Source: Channallabes apus (lineage: Eukaryota > Chordata > Actinopteri > Siluriformes > Clariidae). Taken from it: a stretch of DNA of 64,000 bases. Numbering within the stretch: position 1 is the stretch's first letter; each line of letters starts with the position of its first letter. Positions 9,773 to 20,161 of the stretch are shown in pieces. A program made the position numbers and the translations under genes. Where the stretch lies: contig CM060108.1 of the NCBI GenBank assembly GCA_030522415.1, positions 54,104,452 through 54,168,451 of the forward strand, written 5' to 3'. Below the pieces are notes generated by a model, which saw only the letters and a list, made by a program, of their open reading frames with translations, did not search any database and was not told the DNA's origin.

Positions 9773-11155
9773 CATCATCATCATCAAGTTTGCAGACGAT
9801 ACTACAGTGATCGGCCTCATCAGCAAACAACGATGAGTCTGCCTAGAGGGAGGAGATCAAGCACCTGGCCACTTGGTGCACGGACAATAATCTACTCCTT
9901 AACACCAAGAAGACCAAGGAGCTCATCGTAGACTTCAGAAAAGGAGGAAGAGGTTCACATGAACCCGTTCACATCAATGGAATGGTTGTTGAACCTGTCC
10001 CATCCTTCAAGTTCCTGGGGACCCACATTTCAGAGAACCTATCCTGGTCCACTAACACCTCTAGCCTGGTCAAGAAGGCTCACCAGCGCCTATTCTTCTT
10101 AAGAACACTTAAGAAGAACCAGCTGTCCTCAACTACTCTGGTGAACTTCTATCGTTGCACAATAGAAAGCATCCTAACCAACTGTGTCACAGTTTGGTAT
10201 GGAAGCTGCTCTGTTGCTGAGCGCAAGGCACTGCAGCGGGTGGTGAAAACTGCCCAGCGTATTATAGGGACTCCACTTCCAGCCATCGAGGACATTCAAA
10301 GGAAGCACTGTGTGCGTCGAGCATGCAGTATTCTTAAGGATTACTCCCACCCCGCCCACAAACTGTTTTCTCTTCTGCCTTCTGGTCGGCACTTCAGGTG
10401 TCCCAGGTCAAGAACTAGCAGACTGAGGAACAGCTTCTTTCCCAGAGCTGTCTCGTTATTGAACTCTGCCCCCCACTGACACCTGCTCACCCCTCACACA
10501 CCCCTATACTCCTCCCATTACACTTTACACTATTTAATATGGACTGCACTACAATGTACACACCTATTTGAAAATACAAATATCCATGCACAACATATTT
10601 GTAAACTTCTGGTTGAATATATATTCGCACATGTCCATATGTACATTATGTTCATATCATATGTAAATTCCTGTCTATAGAAAATAGCAACTTGTACATT
10701 ATGCTCATATCTATTTGCAAATTCCCAACTACAGTTAACAGCAACTTGTATATATTGTTCATCCACTGTAAATTTATAATTATAGTCACTTGCAATCTGT
10801 ATACTATGATCATATAATATCCTGTACATTATGTTGATATCTATTTGCAAATTCCTGCCTACAGTTAATAGCAACCTGTATATACGGTTCATCCATTGTA
10901 AATTTATAAGTACAGTTACCAGTAATTTGTATATTATGCTCACATAATATCTTTCTTTAATAGTTACCCATAGCTTCTTCCTGCACATATCTTTTTTTTT
11001 TTTTTTAATTATTTATTTTTTTTAGTGTACTTAAACTTATACCTTTATCCTGCACTTTCTGCTAATTGCACTTCTGGTTAGACCTAAACTGCATTTCGTT
11101 GCCTTGTACTTGTACATGTGTAATGACAATAAAGTTGAATCTAATCTAATCTAAT
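9773..11155 (+). mobile_element. LINE RT C-terminal part and 3' end (Rex1/CR1-like)
   Basis: It starts at the catalytic motif VKFADDTTVIGLIS, which is followed by a stop. An open frame from 9982 follows with FKFLGTHISENLSWS, KKAHQRLFFLRTLKK, VWYGSCSVAERKALQR, SILKDYSHPAHKLFSLLPSG and SRLRNSFFPRAV. It ends with a 3' UTR of diverged tandem segments (TATTATGCTCATAT units, 10600-10960) and the tail ACAATAAAGTTGAATCTAA repeated as TCTAA. This is probably the same LINE as 6634-7602. About 900 bp of RT coding sequence between them is missing. Confidence 0.78.
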
Positions 11156-11156
11156 T

Positions 11157-12030
11157 CAGTCGCCTGATCGAGTTCTGTGGGGACAGACGGTGACCTAATC
11201 GAAGTTGGTAACTCTGTGTGGTAGTTGATGTGAATGTACGTTTAATACGGTGGCACGTTGCTGTGCGTACATTATCACTGTGACACACTTGAATTGAGAC
11301 AAGATAGTGATCTGAGAATTTCAGACAGTGGAATTGTGAATACATTTCTTATACTTAATCCGAAGAATATTAAGTCTAAAGTGTGACCTGCTTTATGAGC
11401 GAGTCCTACTACACACTGATTTACGCCTACTGAGTCCAGTATGGACATAAATGCTGTTCTCAGAGGGTCTTCTGTATTCTCAAAATGAATGTTAAAATCT
11501 CCAGCAATTAACACTTAACACTACAGAAACGACTAGGTTAGAGATTAAATCTGCAAATTCATTAAGAAATTCAGAATACGGCCCTGGAGGTCTGTAAATT
11601 ATAATTAGTTGAATCGAATGAGCTGATTTAATATACTTAAATACACTTATGTTACTATAAAGAATTTCAAATGAGTTAAATTTGTGTCCGTGTTTTTGTA
11701 CAATAGACAGATTATCATTGTAAATAGCTGCGACGCCTCCTCCTCTACCAGTTAACCGAGGCTGGTGTATGTAGCTGTATCCAGGAGGACTAGCTTCATT
11801 TAAAGCTACATACTCGTCCTGTTTAACCCATGTTTCAGTTAAACAGAGTATATCAAACGCCTGACCTGTGATAATTTCATTAACAATAAACGCTTTTGAT
11901 GCAAGAGATCTAATATTTAACAGTCCTAGCTTCAGATCAGAGGTGCCGGCTGCGCATTCAGTATGATCCGAGTTTGTGGTCTTTATGTTAATTAAATTAT
12001 TAAAACAGACTTTGAGTCTTTCTACATTGT
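11157..12030 (-). mobile_element. L2 LINE endonuclease fragment
   Basis: Reverse complement of about 40550-41436, the endonuclease part of the plus-strand L2, at high similarity. The recognisable blocks are IAGDFNIHFEN, HKAGHTLDL and the upstream LCLTETWVKQDEY and TGRGGGVA regions. Small insertions (near 11514 and 11285) break the frame. Both ends are abrupt, so it is a partial copy without ORF1, RT or tail. Confidence 0.82.
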
Positions 12031-12689
12031 CTAGAAAGTCTAATGTTTATCAGTACATTACAGGAAATAATGAACTTCATCACAATATGCTAATTTTTTT
12101 TAGAAGAAGCACCTGTACATGATGTGTTTGGGAGTAAATAAGCTATTTGGTTATTGCGCTTGAATGTCTGTTGTTGTACGTGATGCTTATCCTTCGGGTA
12201 ATTTTGTCAATATTTATTTCAGTACTTTAAAGACATCAACAGTTTTTGACAAAAATCTGACATTAAGTATTATTTTCCTGAACTTCACACAATAATTCTG
12301 AAAATTATGCTTGTACAGTATTAATTTCATCACAGTTTTATTTTCATTGCAAACTGCATGTAATAATCTTGTTTTCTTTTTTTATAATCTACGACTGTCC
12401 TCAGGAAGTTGCGTAGACTGATGGTACTCTGAAATTAACTAAAATGAATGAACTAGTACAATGTGTTTATAGATGGAGACTTCAAAGCATGTCTGTAAGT
12501 TGCTCTGGATAAGGGTATGTGTTAATGACCCACACAACATGAGGTCTGGTAATACAAATTTATTTGGACAGAATTTTTTTTTCCTCTGTACATCACTGCA
12601 TTGGTTTTGAAATAAGGTGGTAAAGGTGGAATTGAAGTGCAAAAATATTGTGTTAACACATTTTTTCCCTCCACTTTCAAACGAACAAC
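12031..12689. other. No gene seen
   Basis: AT-rich DNA. Short antisense frames at 12439-12779 show no recognisable domain. Confidence 0.5.
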
Positions 12690-13270
12690 TAAAACTAATA
12701 GTAATATACAAATAAAATAATACGTATTGTGTTTTTCAATACTTGGCTGCAAAATCCTGAGGTCTGGAACCCACCACATTATGAGTTTCCTCTTTGAGCT
12801 GCTTTGTCCTTGCTTTATTGCAAATGCCTTTAGTTGTCTCTTGTTTCTGAAAATTTCTGTCCAGAGTAAATGAAAAGCAACTCAGCTTGGTTGAGGTCAG
12901 CTGACTTTGGCCCTTTAAGACCATTCTATAGATTATAAACAATATAATCCGATGTATCTACCATAACTTCCATGTCCTAAAACCATCCTAAAGTTACATT
13001 CTGACTTTTATTTCTGTGCCTTGGGTTCCTTTTACGATGTGTTTTTGGGTTATCCATGTATTTGCCCATGTCATAACACTTACTCCAGAATACTTGATAT
13101 GGTAGACTTTGGAATATGAGCCTTTCCTTGCCTTCACCATATTTTTTTTCTTACCGCCATTTTTGTACAAGTTAATAATGTTCTAGAATATTTCAGGTGT
13201 TTCCTAGCAAACTAATATGGGCTTTCTGTTCTTGAGTGTTCCCAGTAGTTGGCATGTTGAATTAAAGAAA
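12690..13270. repeat. Dispersed DNA-transposon-like repeat, matches 48140-48545
   Basis: Long direct similarity to 48140-48545, including CCGATGTATCTACCAT, CCATGTCCTAAAACCATC and GTTCCCAGTAGTTGGCATGT. Fish Tc1/mariner-type elements read in reverse look like this, but no transposase frame survives here. Confidence 0.5.
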
Positions 13271-14037
13271 GACGGCTCTCAAGGCTGAAAGAACTGCCAT
13301 CATGTTTGGCTTTTTATAGCCATAATGGACGTATGCGACATGATGCATCAAAATCTTTTATAATTAGTGATCATATCTACATTTAAATAATCTGTGTGTG
13401 TAGTACAATCCTACATTAGGAACAGTACTACAGCTGTTGGAGCGCGAGGTGTAGATACAGTAAGATGCAAGAATCATTGTATTAGACAGCAGGCATGAGA
13501 TTTATGAAACTTTTTACAAGCAGGTTTGTAATAAAATTCTGTCTGTAACTCAGTATGTTTACTGTTTATTTAAAGCTTTTTTCCCCCTTATAACCTTGTT
13601 AAAAGATTATTTAAATGTAGATATGATCCAATTAGCTGTTTGTACTATTCAGAAGGAAAAAATGAGCCGAATGATCATTTTAATAAGAGACACATTACGT
13701 TTTGCAAGGGAAGGGGCGGAGCTTTGATTGCATCAGATTTTTACGAGGGCAGAACGCTACCTGGAAAGTGTGCTCTGGCTGTTGGTGCGCACACATCGTG
13801 TGTTGTAGCTAAACAGATGGTATAAAGTTTTATTTCTGTCGGTTCATTTCATGCGTGTGCACGTGCATAATGCTAACTTTCCTTTGGTAACATATAAAGC
13901 TAATGTTGCATGAGTGATAATTTCTCATTTATAATAGTAATTTAAACTATTTGAATGCTAAGATTTCAAGCAGAAGTTAATAACTTTAGAATTACATCTG
14001 CAGGTTTTTCTAAACATTTTATTATGCTTTATTTCAG
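13271..14037. other. No gene seen
   Basis: Mostly AT-rich non-coding DNA. A 61-residue frame at 13640-13825 has no recognisable motif and is left unassigned. Confidence 0.45.
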
Positions 14038-14053
14038 AGGTTCTAGAGAAGAT

Positions 14054-14456
14054 CAGTGGTGAAGAAGATTACTTGAGTAGAAGTATAGATACTAGGGTTC
14101 AAAAATACTTTAGAAGTTGAAGTATCAACCCAAGCTTTTTACTTAAGTAAAAGTTTAAATGTACTGGTTTCAAAACTACTTAAAGTATAAAAGTAAAAGT
14201 ACCGTGAGGGGGGAAAAAAAGCATTAAGGTCTCGCTTTCTGATCATGCCGTGGGGGGGGGGGGGGGGGGGGGGGAGTGTTGTGCGCGTTCTGATCATAAA
14301 AATAGAGTAACAAGGCTATTTTTAAAATGTAAGGAGTAGAAAGTACAGATAATTGCTTGAAAATGTAAGGAGTAGAAGTAAAAAGTCGGCTGAAAAATAA
14401 TTACTCCAGTAAAGTATAGATACCCCAAATTTGTATTTCGTTACTTGACACCTCTG
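14054..14456. mobile_element. hAT-type MITE with 8-bp target duplication
   Basis: A 403-bp non-coding element rich in ACTTAAGTAAAAGT motifs. Its ends are CAGTGGTG and, in reverse, CAGAGGTGTCAAGTAACG. The 8-bp direct repeat GAGAAGAT at 14046-14053 and 14457-14464 marks the insertion. It interrupts the pseudogene just before its ATG. Confidence 0.75.
14252..14274 (+). repeat. Poly-G tract
   Basis: An uninterrupted run of about 23 G inside the MITE. It could form G-quadruplexes, and its exact length may be unreliable in the assembly. Confidence 0.7.
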
Positions 14457-16190
14457 GAGAAGATGCAGTGGAAATCTAAGTTTTGTGAATTTACATGTGA
14501 CAAACGGGGTCGTCTATTAAAGCATTATAGGGTAAAACATGTAAGCTACAGCAAAACTGTTCATTTCTTTGCCTGCATCAAGATTGCTTGTGCACATTCA
14601 ACTCTATTAACGCTATTAAAGTGCATCTATCTAACATTCACTCTAAATCCCACGATACTCAGCTGTGTGAAACTGTTCAAGTACTATTCACTGCGAGTTA
14701 TGTGATTTTTCTGTACCCTGTACAGAAGGGGATTTGTTCACTCACCTACGCAATACACATTTAAAAGTTAATCAAAGAGTCCAGTGTCCATATAAAGAAT
14801 GTGACTTTAGTACTGATGTGTACACCACATTTAATACACATAGAAGCAGAAAACACAAAACAGACAATTGGAGGATGTTCAGGCCAGAATTAGTCTGTGG
14901 TGGTGGAATGAATTCTGGCAATGCACGTGCAGCTAACCACAGTGTAATTTAGTTTAGAAATAATAATGTTCTGTATTTTGTTCTGTTCTGTATGTTCTTA
15001 TTTTGCAGGTGTTCATGGAGTTCAGCAGGATTGTGAAAAAGATCCTCAAGCAGGAATTTAATAAAAGTAATGATTGACAGTCTTCGTCTAATTGAGATGT
15101 TTCGATCTAAGAAAGGAAATGTTGGACAGCTGTTAAAGCTTTTACAACAAACTAAGGTTTGTCCATATTATTACTGCATTGTTTTTTTACAGTTCAGTTG
15201 TTAAAAATGTCACAAGTGATACTACATTGGTTGTCTAATAAAATTGTCCAACAAAAGTGTGCGTTGTTTATTCTGCTCTCTTCTAAATAAGTTCCTATTG
15301 CTGTAGCTATTTATCCTCTTATTTTAAACTGCCCAACAGTCTCAAGAGCCAACTGATGTTAGGTCACTGGTGCTCAGAGTGCTGCCGATTCTTCTTGGTG
15401 ACAAACCCACGGACTTCTTCAAAGCGTGCTTTGTAAGTAACTTATTTTCTCATGTTATCACAAATACATGTAGTAGGCTACATGAGGTACCATGAAAACA
15501 TAAGCATCTTACTATTTCCAACCTCTGTCTTATATCGTCATCATATACTCACACTCATGTCAGTCAAAACCCACAAGACTTTGGTTCATATACAGAACAC
15601 AAATTAAGGTATTTTTAATAAAACCTGTGATTTTCTGCCCCTATTTAAAAGTTAAGATAACCTAATTTTAAAGGTCTGTTGGGTAGAGTTCAAAAGATAG
15701 AAATCTTTTGAAAAGATAAATTGGCTTTATGTGACTTTGAATGGAGGGAAGTATAAAAATACACAAGTTTTATAGGTTTGGAAATGACAATGTTCATTTT
15801 TGGATGAACTAACCCTTTTGATTAAGTATGGTCATAACCAATTCACACACAAGCAGTCAATCTATTTACACATTTCCTCATGGTTATTTAATCAGAAATG
15901 TCATTGATCTGCTCTGTTGGTAGGACTCTGATGATCAGTCATTTCGCCACCTTGACTTCGGAATCCTCATTGTTGATCAAGGTGTTGTGTGCCCATCTTC
16001 TCTTCACCTCAATCCTGCCTCAGTTAAGACCGTAATTGGGGGAGAATTATGGAAGGAATTAAAGACATGCCGAAAGCTATGTGCATCCTCTTTAGGCTTG
16101 CATATGCACTGCATTTGAATTATCCCAAAACAATGAAAAACACATTTCATTCAAAAAGTTCTCCTCATGTTGGGCCAAAGTAACTAAAAA

Positions 16191-16850
16191 CCCAAGATAC
16201 AATCATTAAAAAAATCAACTTGCAATTTAATTATGATCAAGCTGTCACTACTGGAAGTGATTCAAAGTTTAGTTGCTGTGCCAAGTGTTTAACCTTGAGT
16301 TGACCACATTAACATATTAATACAATAACTAATTTAAAGTTTCAGAGGTTTGCCTCAGGTTTTAATGCTTATCCAGTTTTAATGCAATTTCAGTCATTCA
16401 CATGGATATAGCATATTTTTGAATACTGTGTGTTCTTGTTCATCTAAAAAAAAAAAAAAAGATGATTGTGAACAAGCGAAAGTGTTTGCTAATGCAAAAA
16501 ATGTCTTTTGGTTGAAAAGTTAAGTACAACTGTCAACAATAAAAAAAAAAACATTGAAATGTTGTTGATTATTTCTTTCAAATATTTTTTCATTTAAACA
16601 CTTTAAAACTAAGATCATACATTTCTTAAATATAACAATTATCACAACTTAAAATATTTTATAAAATAAAATTGTAATGTGAACTAATGATTTTTAGTAA
16701 TGCAAGCTTAATTCGTCTGCTATCCTATACTAAAAGTTCTATGTTAATACAACTCAATCTGATTAGTTTCACCCTGATTAAATTCTAAAATTGTTTAGTG
16801 CAACGGGTTTACAAGTATTTTATAGTAAAGTCAACTAATTCGGGTTAACA
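16191..16850. other. No gene seen
   Basis: Very AT-rich DNA with A-runs at 16446 and 16541. No frame or family is recognised. Confidence 0.5.

Positions 16851-16851
<1 letters not shown>

Positions 16852-16915
<64 letters not shown>
16852..16915. repeat. AT dinucleotide microsatellite
   Basis: About 32 perfect TA units. Confidence 0.95.
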
Positions 16916-16918
<3 letters not shown>

Positions 16919-16919
16919 T

Positions 16920-17085
16920 TGTTATTGTTAAGTAATTACCTAATTTCATATTTGTTATTTTATAGTTTTGAAATCCCCAGTATTGTTGTAGAATGTAGAA
17001 AACAAATACAAAGAAATTTGCAAGTGACCCCAAACTTTTGAACGGTATATTACACAGTGAGGTCAATAAGTATTTGATCATCATG
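16920..17085. mobile_element. Two Tc1-like terminal fragments
   Basis: GTGACCCCAAACTTTTGAAC ending at 17047 is the same end as at 195-226. It is followed at 17055 by CAGTGAGGTCAATAAGTATT, the outer end of a different Tc1-like family. Both are truncated. Confidence 0.5.
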
Positions 17086-17149
17086 TGATTTTGCAAGTTC
17101 TCTTAATTTTGTTTGTAGATTTCTAAGTAAGATTAATCATTTAATAATC

Positions 17150-17480
17150 ACCTGTAAACATCAATAAGAATTGCTGGAAAAGCACAGAGTGTAAGCTCGG
17201 CTGTAATCACGTGACTGCTGCCTAATTAGAAGATCAGGTCGATCTGGTCCAAGCTCTAACTTTTTTCTTTCTTTGTCCGATCGCCTTGCGATGGAGTACT
17301 TTAGCAAAGAAATTACAGCATTTTCTCTCATATTTAGCTGCTTCCTCAATCACTACTCAATATATTAACTAACAATCTGGTGAGACTTGTTGAGAATGGT
17401 CCAATCACATGAGCCCAAATATTTAAAAACAACATTGATTCGCTAAGTAGAAAAAATTGGGAGGGTTCAGGTGCACAGTG
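17150..17480. repeat. Dispersed repeat, related to 21420-21640 and 31645-32060
   Basis: It shares GATCTGGTCCAAGCTCT, CACGTGACTGC and the segment around CAATCACATGAGCCCAAATA with the two other copies. The frames it contains look alike only because the DNA is repeated. The family is not recognised. Confidence 0.6.
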
Positions 17481-17635
17481 CTCCGCCCCAAGGATGATTT
17501 GAAAAAAATCCAATTAGAGCTCATCCTCAAATCACATGCTTTCCATAAATCTACACGCCTGCTTAGACACTCGTTTGTCCGGCACCCCGTGTACACAAAC
17601 GAACGTAATACAGTTTAGATTTTTTTTTTTTTTAT

Positions 17636-17764
17636 TAAAATGGGTAATTTAGATCACGTTGTAGTTTGTTTTGTTGAGGCTTTGTATCAACAAATCTGTG
17701 CACATCGTTTTTCTGACCAGTTTGACTATAATTTACCTCAGGATCCAGTGGCTGTGTCCATAAT
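17636..17764. repeat. Inverted copy of 26396-26524
   Basis: About 129 bp, near-identical in reverse complement (TAGATCACGTTGTAGTTTG, GCACATCGTTTTTCTGACC, CCTCAGGATCC). It is part of the same dispersed family as 5110-5350. Confidence 0.7.
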
Positions 17765-17929
17765 GGAGTGATGGAAGTTCGAATCATTTTAGTGATTCAG
17801 TTCTTTGAATCTCGTTCATCAAAATGAACAAATCTTTTTTTGAGTCATTTCGTTCTTTTGATTAAAATGTTGAAATAAATTAAAATGTTGCGTTTTCAAT
17901 AAAAATATCCCCAATACGTCTACATACAC
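17765..17929. mobile_element. hAT-like MITE half
   Basis: GTTCTTTGAATCTCGTTCAT and the following motifs resemble the right half of the element at 5690-5945. No complete pair of ends is seen. Confidence 0.35.
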
Positions 17930-18375
17930 AAATTTTGGCTAAGCTCCAGTTATGAAAACATTTTTTACAAATAAATAACTGCAAAGTGGGGTGTGCGTAA
18001 TTATTCAGCCCCCTTTGGTCGGAATGCAGTCAGTTGCCCATAGACATTGCCTGATGAGTGTTAATGACTAATAGAGTGCACCTGTGTGTAATCTAATGTC
18101 AGACAACCTCTGAGGCCGTCACAGAGCTGCTGTATTTGTACTAAGAGAATATTGGGAGCAACAAGACCATGAAGTCCGCGCACACCCCACTTTGCAGTTA
18201 TTTATTTGTAAAAAATGTTTGGAATCATATATGATTTTCGTTCCACTTCAAGTGTACACCAATTTGTATTCGTCTTTGATGTAGAATTCCAATAAAATTT
18301 ATTCATGTTTGTGGCTATAATGTGACAAAATGTGGAAAGTTCAAGGGGGCCGAATACTTTTGCAAGCCACTGTAA
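17930..18375. mobile_element. Tc1-like internally deleted element
   Basis: The right end reads AATACTTTTGCAAGCCACTG followed by TA, an established Tc1-type terminus. The direct repeats of AACTGCAAAGTGGGGTGTGC (left, 17978) and of its reverse complement (18183-18210) define an inner inverted pair. There is no transposase frame. Confidence 0.6.
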
Positions 18376-18460
18376 GTAAACCTCTTTTTAATATATACTC
18401 TAAATCCTTGTCCACACTGTCAGCACTAATACAGGTTCTGTAAAGAGAATGTAAGCTCCA

Positions 18461-19708
18461 TTAATTTTTGCTTGACTTTGTGTGGATGATCTGGTGTCTT
18501 GTAAGCTCATATGATCGAATAAAACTCTTCCCACACTCTGGGCAGTGATAAGGTCTCACTCCTGTGTGAATGTGCTGGTGTATTTTAAGAGCAGCTTGGC
18601 AAATAAAACCCTTTCCACACTGTAAGCAGATGTAAGGCCTCTCTCTGGTGTGAACATACTTGTGATATCGAAGAGCACTCTTTTGCCTGAAACTCTTCCC
18701 ACACTCTGAGCAGTGATAGGGTTTTTCTCCAGTGTGAATGCGCTGATGTGCCTTGAGAGTACTTGGTCCGTTGAAACACTTTCCACATTGTGAGCATTTG
18801 TAAGGCTTCTCTCCAGTGTGAATGCGCTGATGGATCATGAGACACTTCTTTCGAGTAAAACTCTTGCCACAAAGTGAGCAGTGATACGGCTTCTTTCCCG
18901 TGTGAACATGCTCATGGCACTGCAGGAGATATTTGGAGCTGAAACTCTTTGCACATTTTAAGCACCGATACGGCTTCTGTTCTGCATGTACTGCTAGGTG
19001 GCGCTTAAGAAGACTTCCGTTATGGAAACACTTTCCACACTGTGAGCACTGATATGGCTTCTCTCCTGTGTGCATACGCTCATGTCGCCGGAGAGTAGAT
19101 TTGTAAATGTAAACCTTTCCACACTGTGAGCACCGATGCGGCTTCTCTTCTGTCTGAATGCATCTGTGTTTTTGGAGAGATTGCTTCTGAGCAAAACTCT
19201 TTCCACACTGTGAGCAGTGATGCGGCTTCTCTCCAGTGTGAACGTGTTGATGCCGCTGGAGAGCGGAGTGACATGGCTTCTCTTCTTCGTGAACATGCTG
19301 ATGTCGCAGGAGACAACGTTCACGAATGAAAATCTTGCCACAATATGAGCACGGATACGGCTTCTTTTCATCGTGAACGTGTCTGTGTATTTCGAGAGAA
19401 CTCTGCTGAGTAAAACCCTTTCCACACTGTGTGCACTGATACGGCTTCTCTCCTGAGTGGATGCGCTGATGTCGAAGGAGTTTACTTCTGTAAAGGAACC
19501 TCTTTCCACACTGTGTGCACTGATGTGGTTTATCTGGTTCATGATTGAGCTGGTGTGCTGAGGGTGCATTTACTTGAGTAAAACTTTGTCCGGGCTCTAA
19601 GGAGTGAATAAGGCCTGTCTGCACTGGTTCCTGTCTCATCACAAAAATAAGAATGCCAGTAGTCATTTGATGACTGCTGGAGTCACTTGCGGGCATCATG
19701 TTCCTTAT
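18461..19708 (-). CDS. C2H2 zinc-finger protein, terminal exon (copy 2)
   Basis: A minus-strand open exon of a paralogue of the 2765-3961 gene, starting after a conserved CCCCAACAG acceptor with ATG shortly downstream. A near-identical leader ([19 protein letters not shown]) is followed by 12 complete C2H2 fingers plus one truncated finger. That truncated unit, around position 19260, keeps the helix and both His but lacks the CxxC knuckle ([17 protein letters not shown]). The next finger ends in Gln for the second His (HRCIQ). It ends HTKSSKN. Compared with copy 1, several recognition-helix residues differ, so its DNA target is probably different. No effector domain is seen. The upstream flank extends into the duplicated block 19709-21640. 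Confidence 0.88.
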   Translation of the reverse strand: MRNMMPASDSSSHQMTTGILIFVMRQEPVQTGLIHSLEPGQSFTQVNAPSAHQLNHEPDKPHQCTQCGKRFLYRSKLLRHQRIHSGEKPYQCTQCGKGFTQQSSLEIHRHVHDEKKPYPCSYCGKIFIRERCLLRHQHVHEEEKPCHSALQRHQHVHTGEKPHHCSQCGKSFAQKQSLQKHRCIQTEEKPHRCSQCGKVYIYKSTLRRHERMHTGEKPYQCSQCGKCFHNGSLLKRHLAVHAEQKPYRCLKCAKSFSSKYLLQCHEHVHTGKKPYHCSLCGKSFTRKKCLMIHQRIHTGEKPYKCSQCGKCFNGPSTLKAHQRIHTGEKPYHCSECGKSFRQKSALRYHKYVHTRERPYICLQCGKGFICQAALKIHQHIHTGVRPYHCPECGKSFIRSYELTRHQIIHTKSSKN

Positions 19709-19963
19709 CTGTTGGGGGGAAAATGGAATTCTATTATGAAAACATTGTTCTAACACATCAGAATTAATTATTTGTTCTGTCCCTGTATTGTTTTTACTTT
19801 TGCATCGACACCTTTTAAAAAATAAAATAAATTACTAAAACCAGCGTTCCAAGAGTGTAAGGTTTTATAATATTCTAAGACATTGTAATCTAATAAGAAG
19901 ATTCCTGTGCTCTGAGAACAGACCCCTCAATATGCTTTCTTATGCCTTCGGTGGTAACACGTT
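19709..19963 (-). repeat. Zinc-finger duplicon flank (copy 2)
   Basis: Intron or upstream DNA of copy 2. In reverse complement it matches 42555-42657 (TGTTCTCAGAGCACAGGAAT, CTTATTAGATTACAATGTCT) in front of the third zinc-finger copy. Confidence 0.65.
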
Positions 19964-19969
19964 CTATAT

Positions 19970-20158
19970 TTACATTTAGGCATTTGGTAGATGCTCTTAT
20001 CCAGAGCGACTTACATTTTTATCTCAGTACACATGTGAGCAGTTGAGGGTTAAGGGCCTTTGGTTAACTGCTCAACAGTGTCTTGGTGGTTGTGGGGTTT
20101 GAACCTGGTATCTTCCGAACCGTAGTCCAATGCCTTAACCACTGAGCTACCCCTGGCC
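19970..20158 (-). mobile_element. tRNA-derived SINE with target duplication
   Basis: Read on the minus strand it has an A box TAGCTCAGTGGTTAAGG, a B box GGTTCAAACCC, then a body ending in GTCGCTCTGGATAAGAGC and an AAATGTAAA tail. It is flanked by CTATAT at 19964-19969 and 20159-20164. The inverted paralogous block at 33460-33480 lacks it (empty site). Confidence 0.85.
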
Positions 20159-20161
20159 CTA

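Larger units (their letters stand above)
14038..16190 (+). pseudogene. Decayed zinc-finger/SAMD3-like repeat-family gene
   Basis: Remains of a multi-exon gene of a family common in fish genomes (often named SAMD3-like; recalled, not searched). After an acceptor at 14037 and ATG 14463, C2H2-like units follow: CKFCEFTCDKRGRLLKHY-type, then CPYKECDFSTDVYTTFNTHR at 14780-14850. Later exon-like blocks are at 15009-15060, 15064-15158 (SLRLIEMFRSKKGNVGQLL, donor GTTTGT), 15341-15432 (SLVLRVLPILLGDKPTDFF, donor GTAAGT) and 15925-16140 (DFGILIVDQGV, SLHLNPAS). One-base losses near 14560 and 14690, a frameshift near 16105 and the MITE at the start codon make it non-functional. No SAM domain itself is visible. 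Confidence 0.65.

Noticed and set aside
17161..17349. Related short proteins at 17161, 21349 and 31818 (GPDRPD motif)
   Set aside because: They are conserved only because the DNA repeat is duplicated; orientation and start differ and no domain is visible.
19970..20158. Functional tRNA gene on the minus strand
   Set aside because: A and B boxes are present, but it has a SINE body, tail, target duplication and sister copies; the cloverleaf is degenerate.
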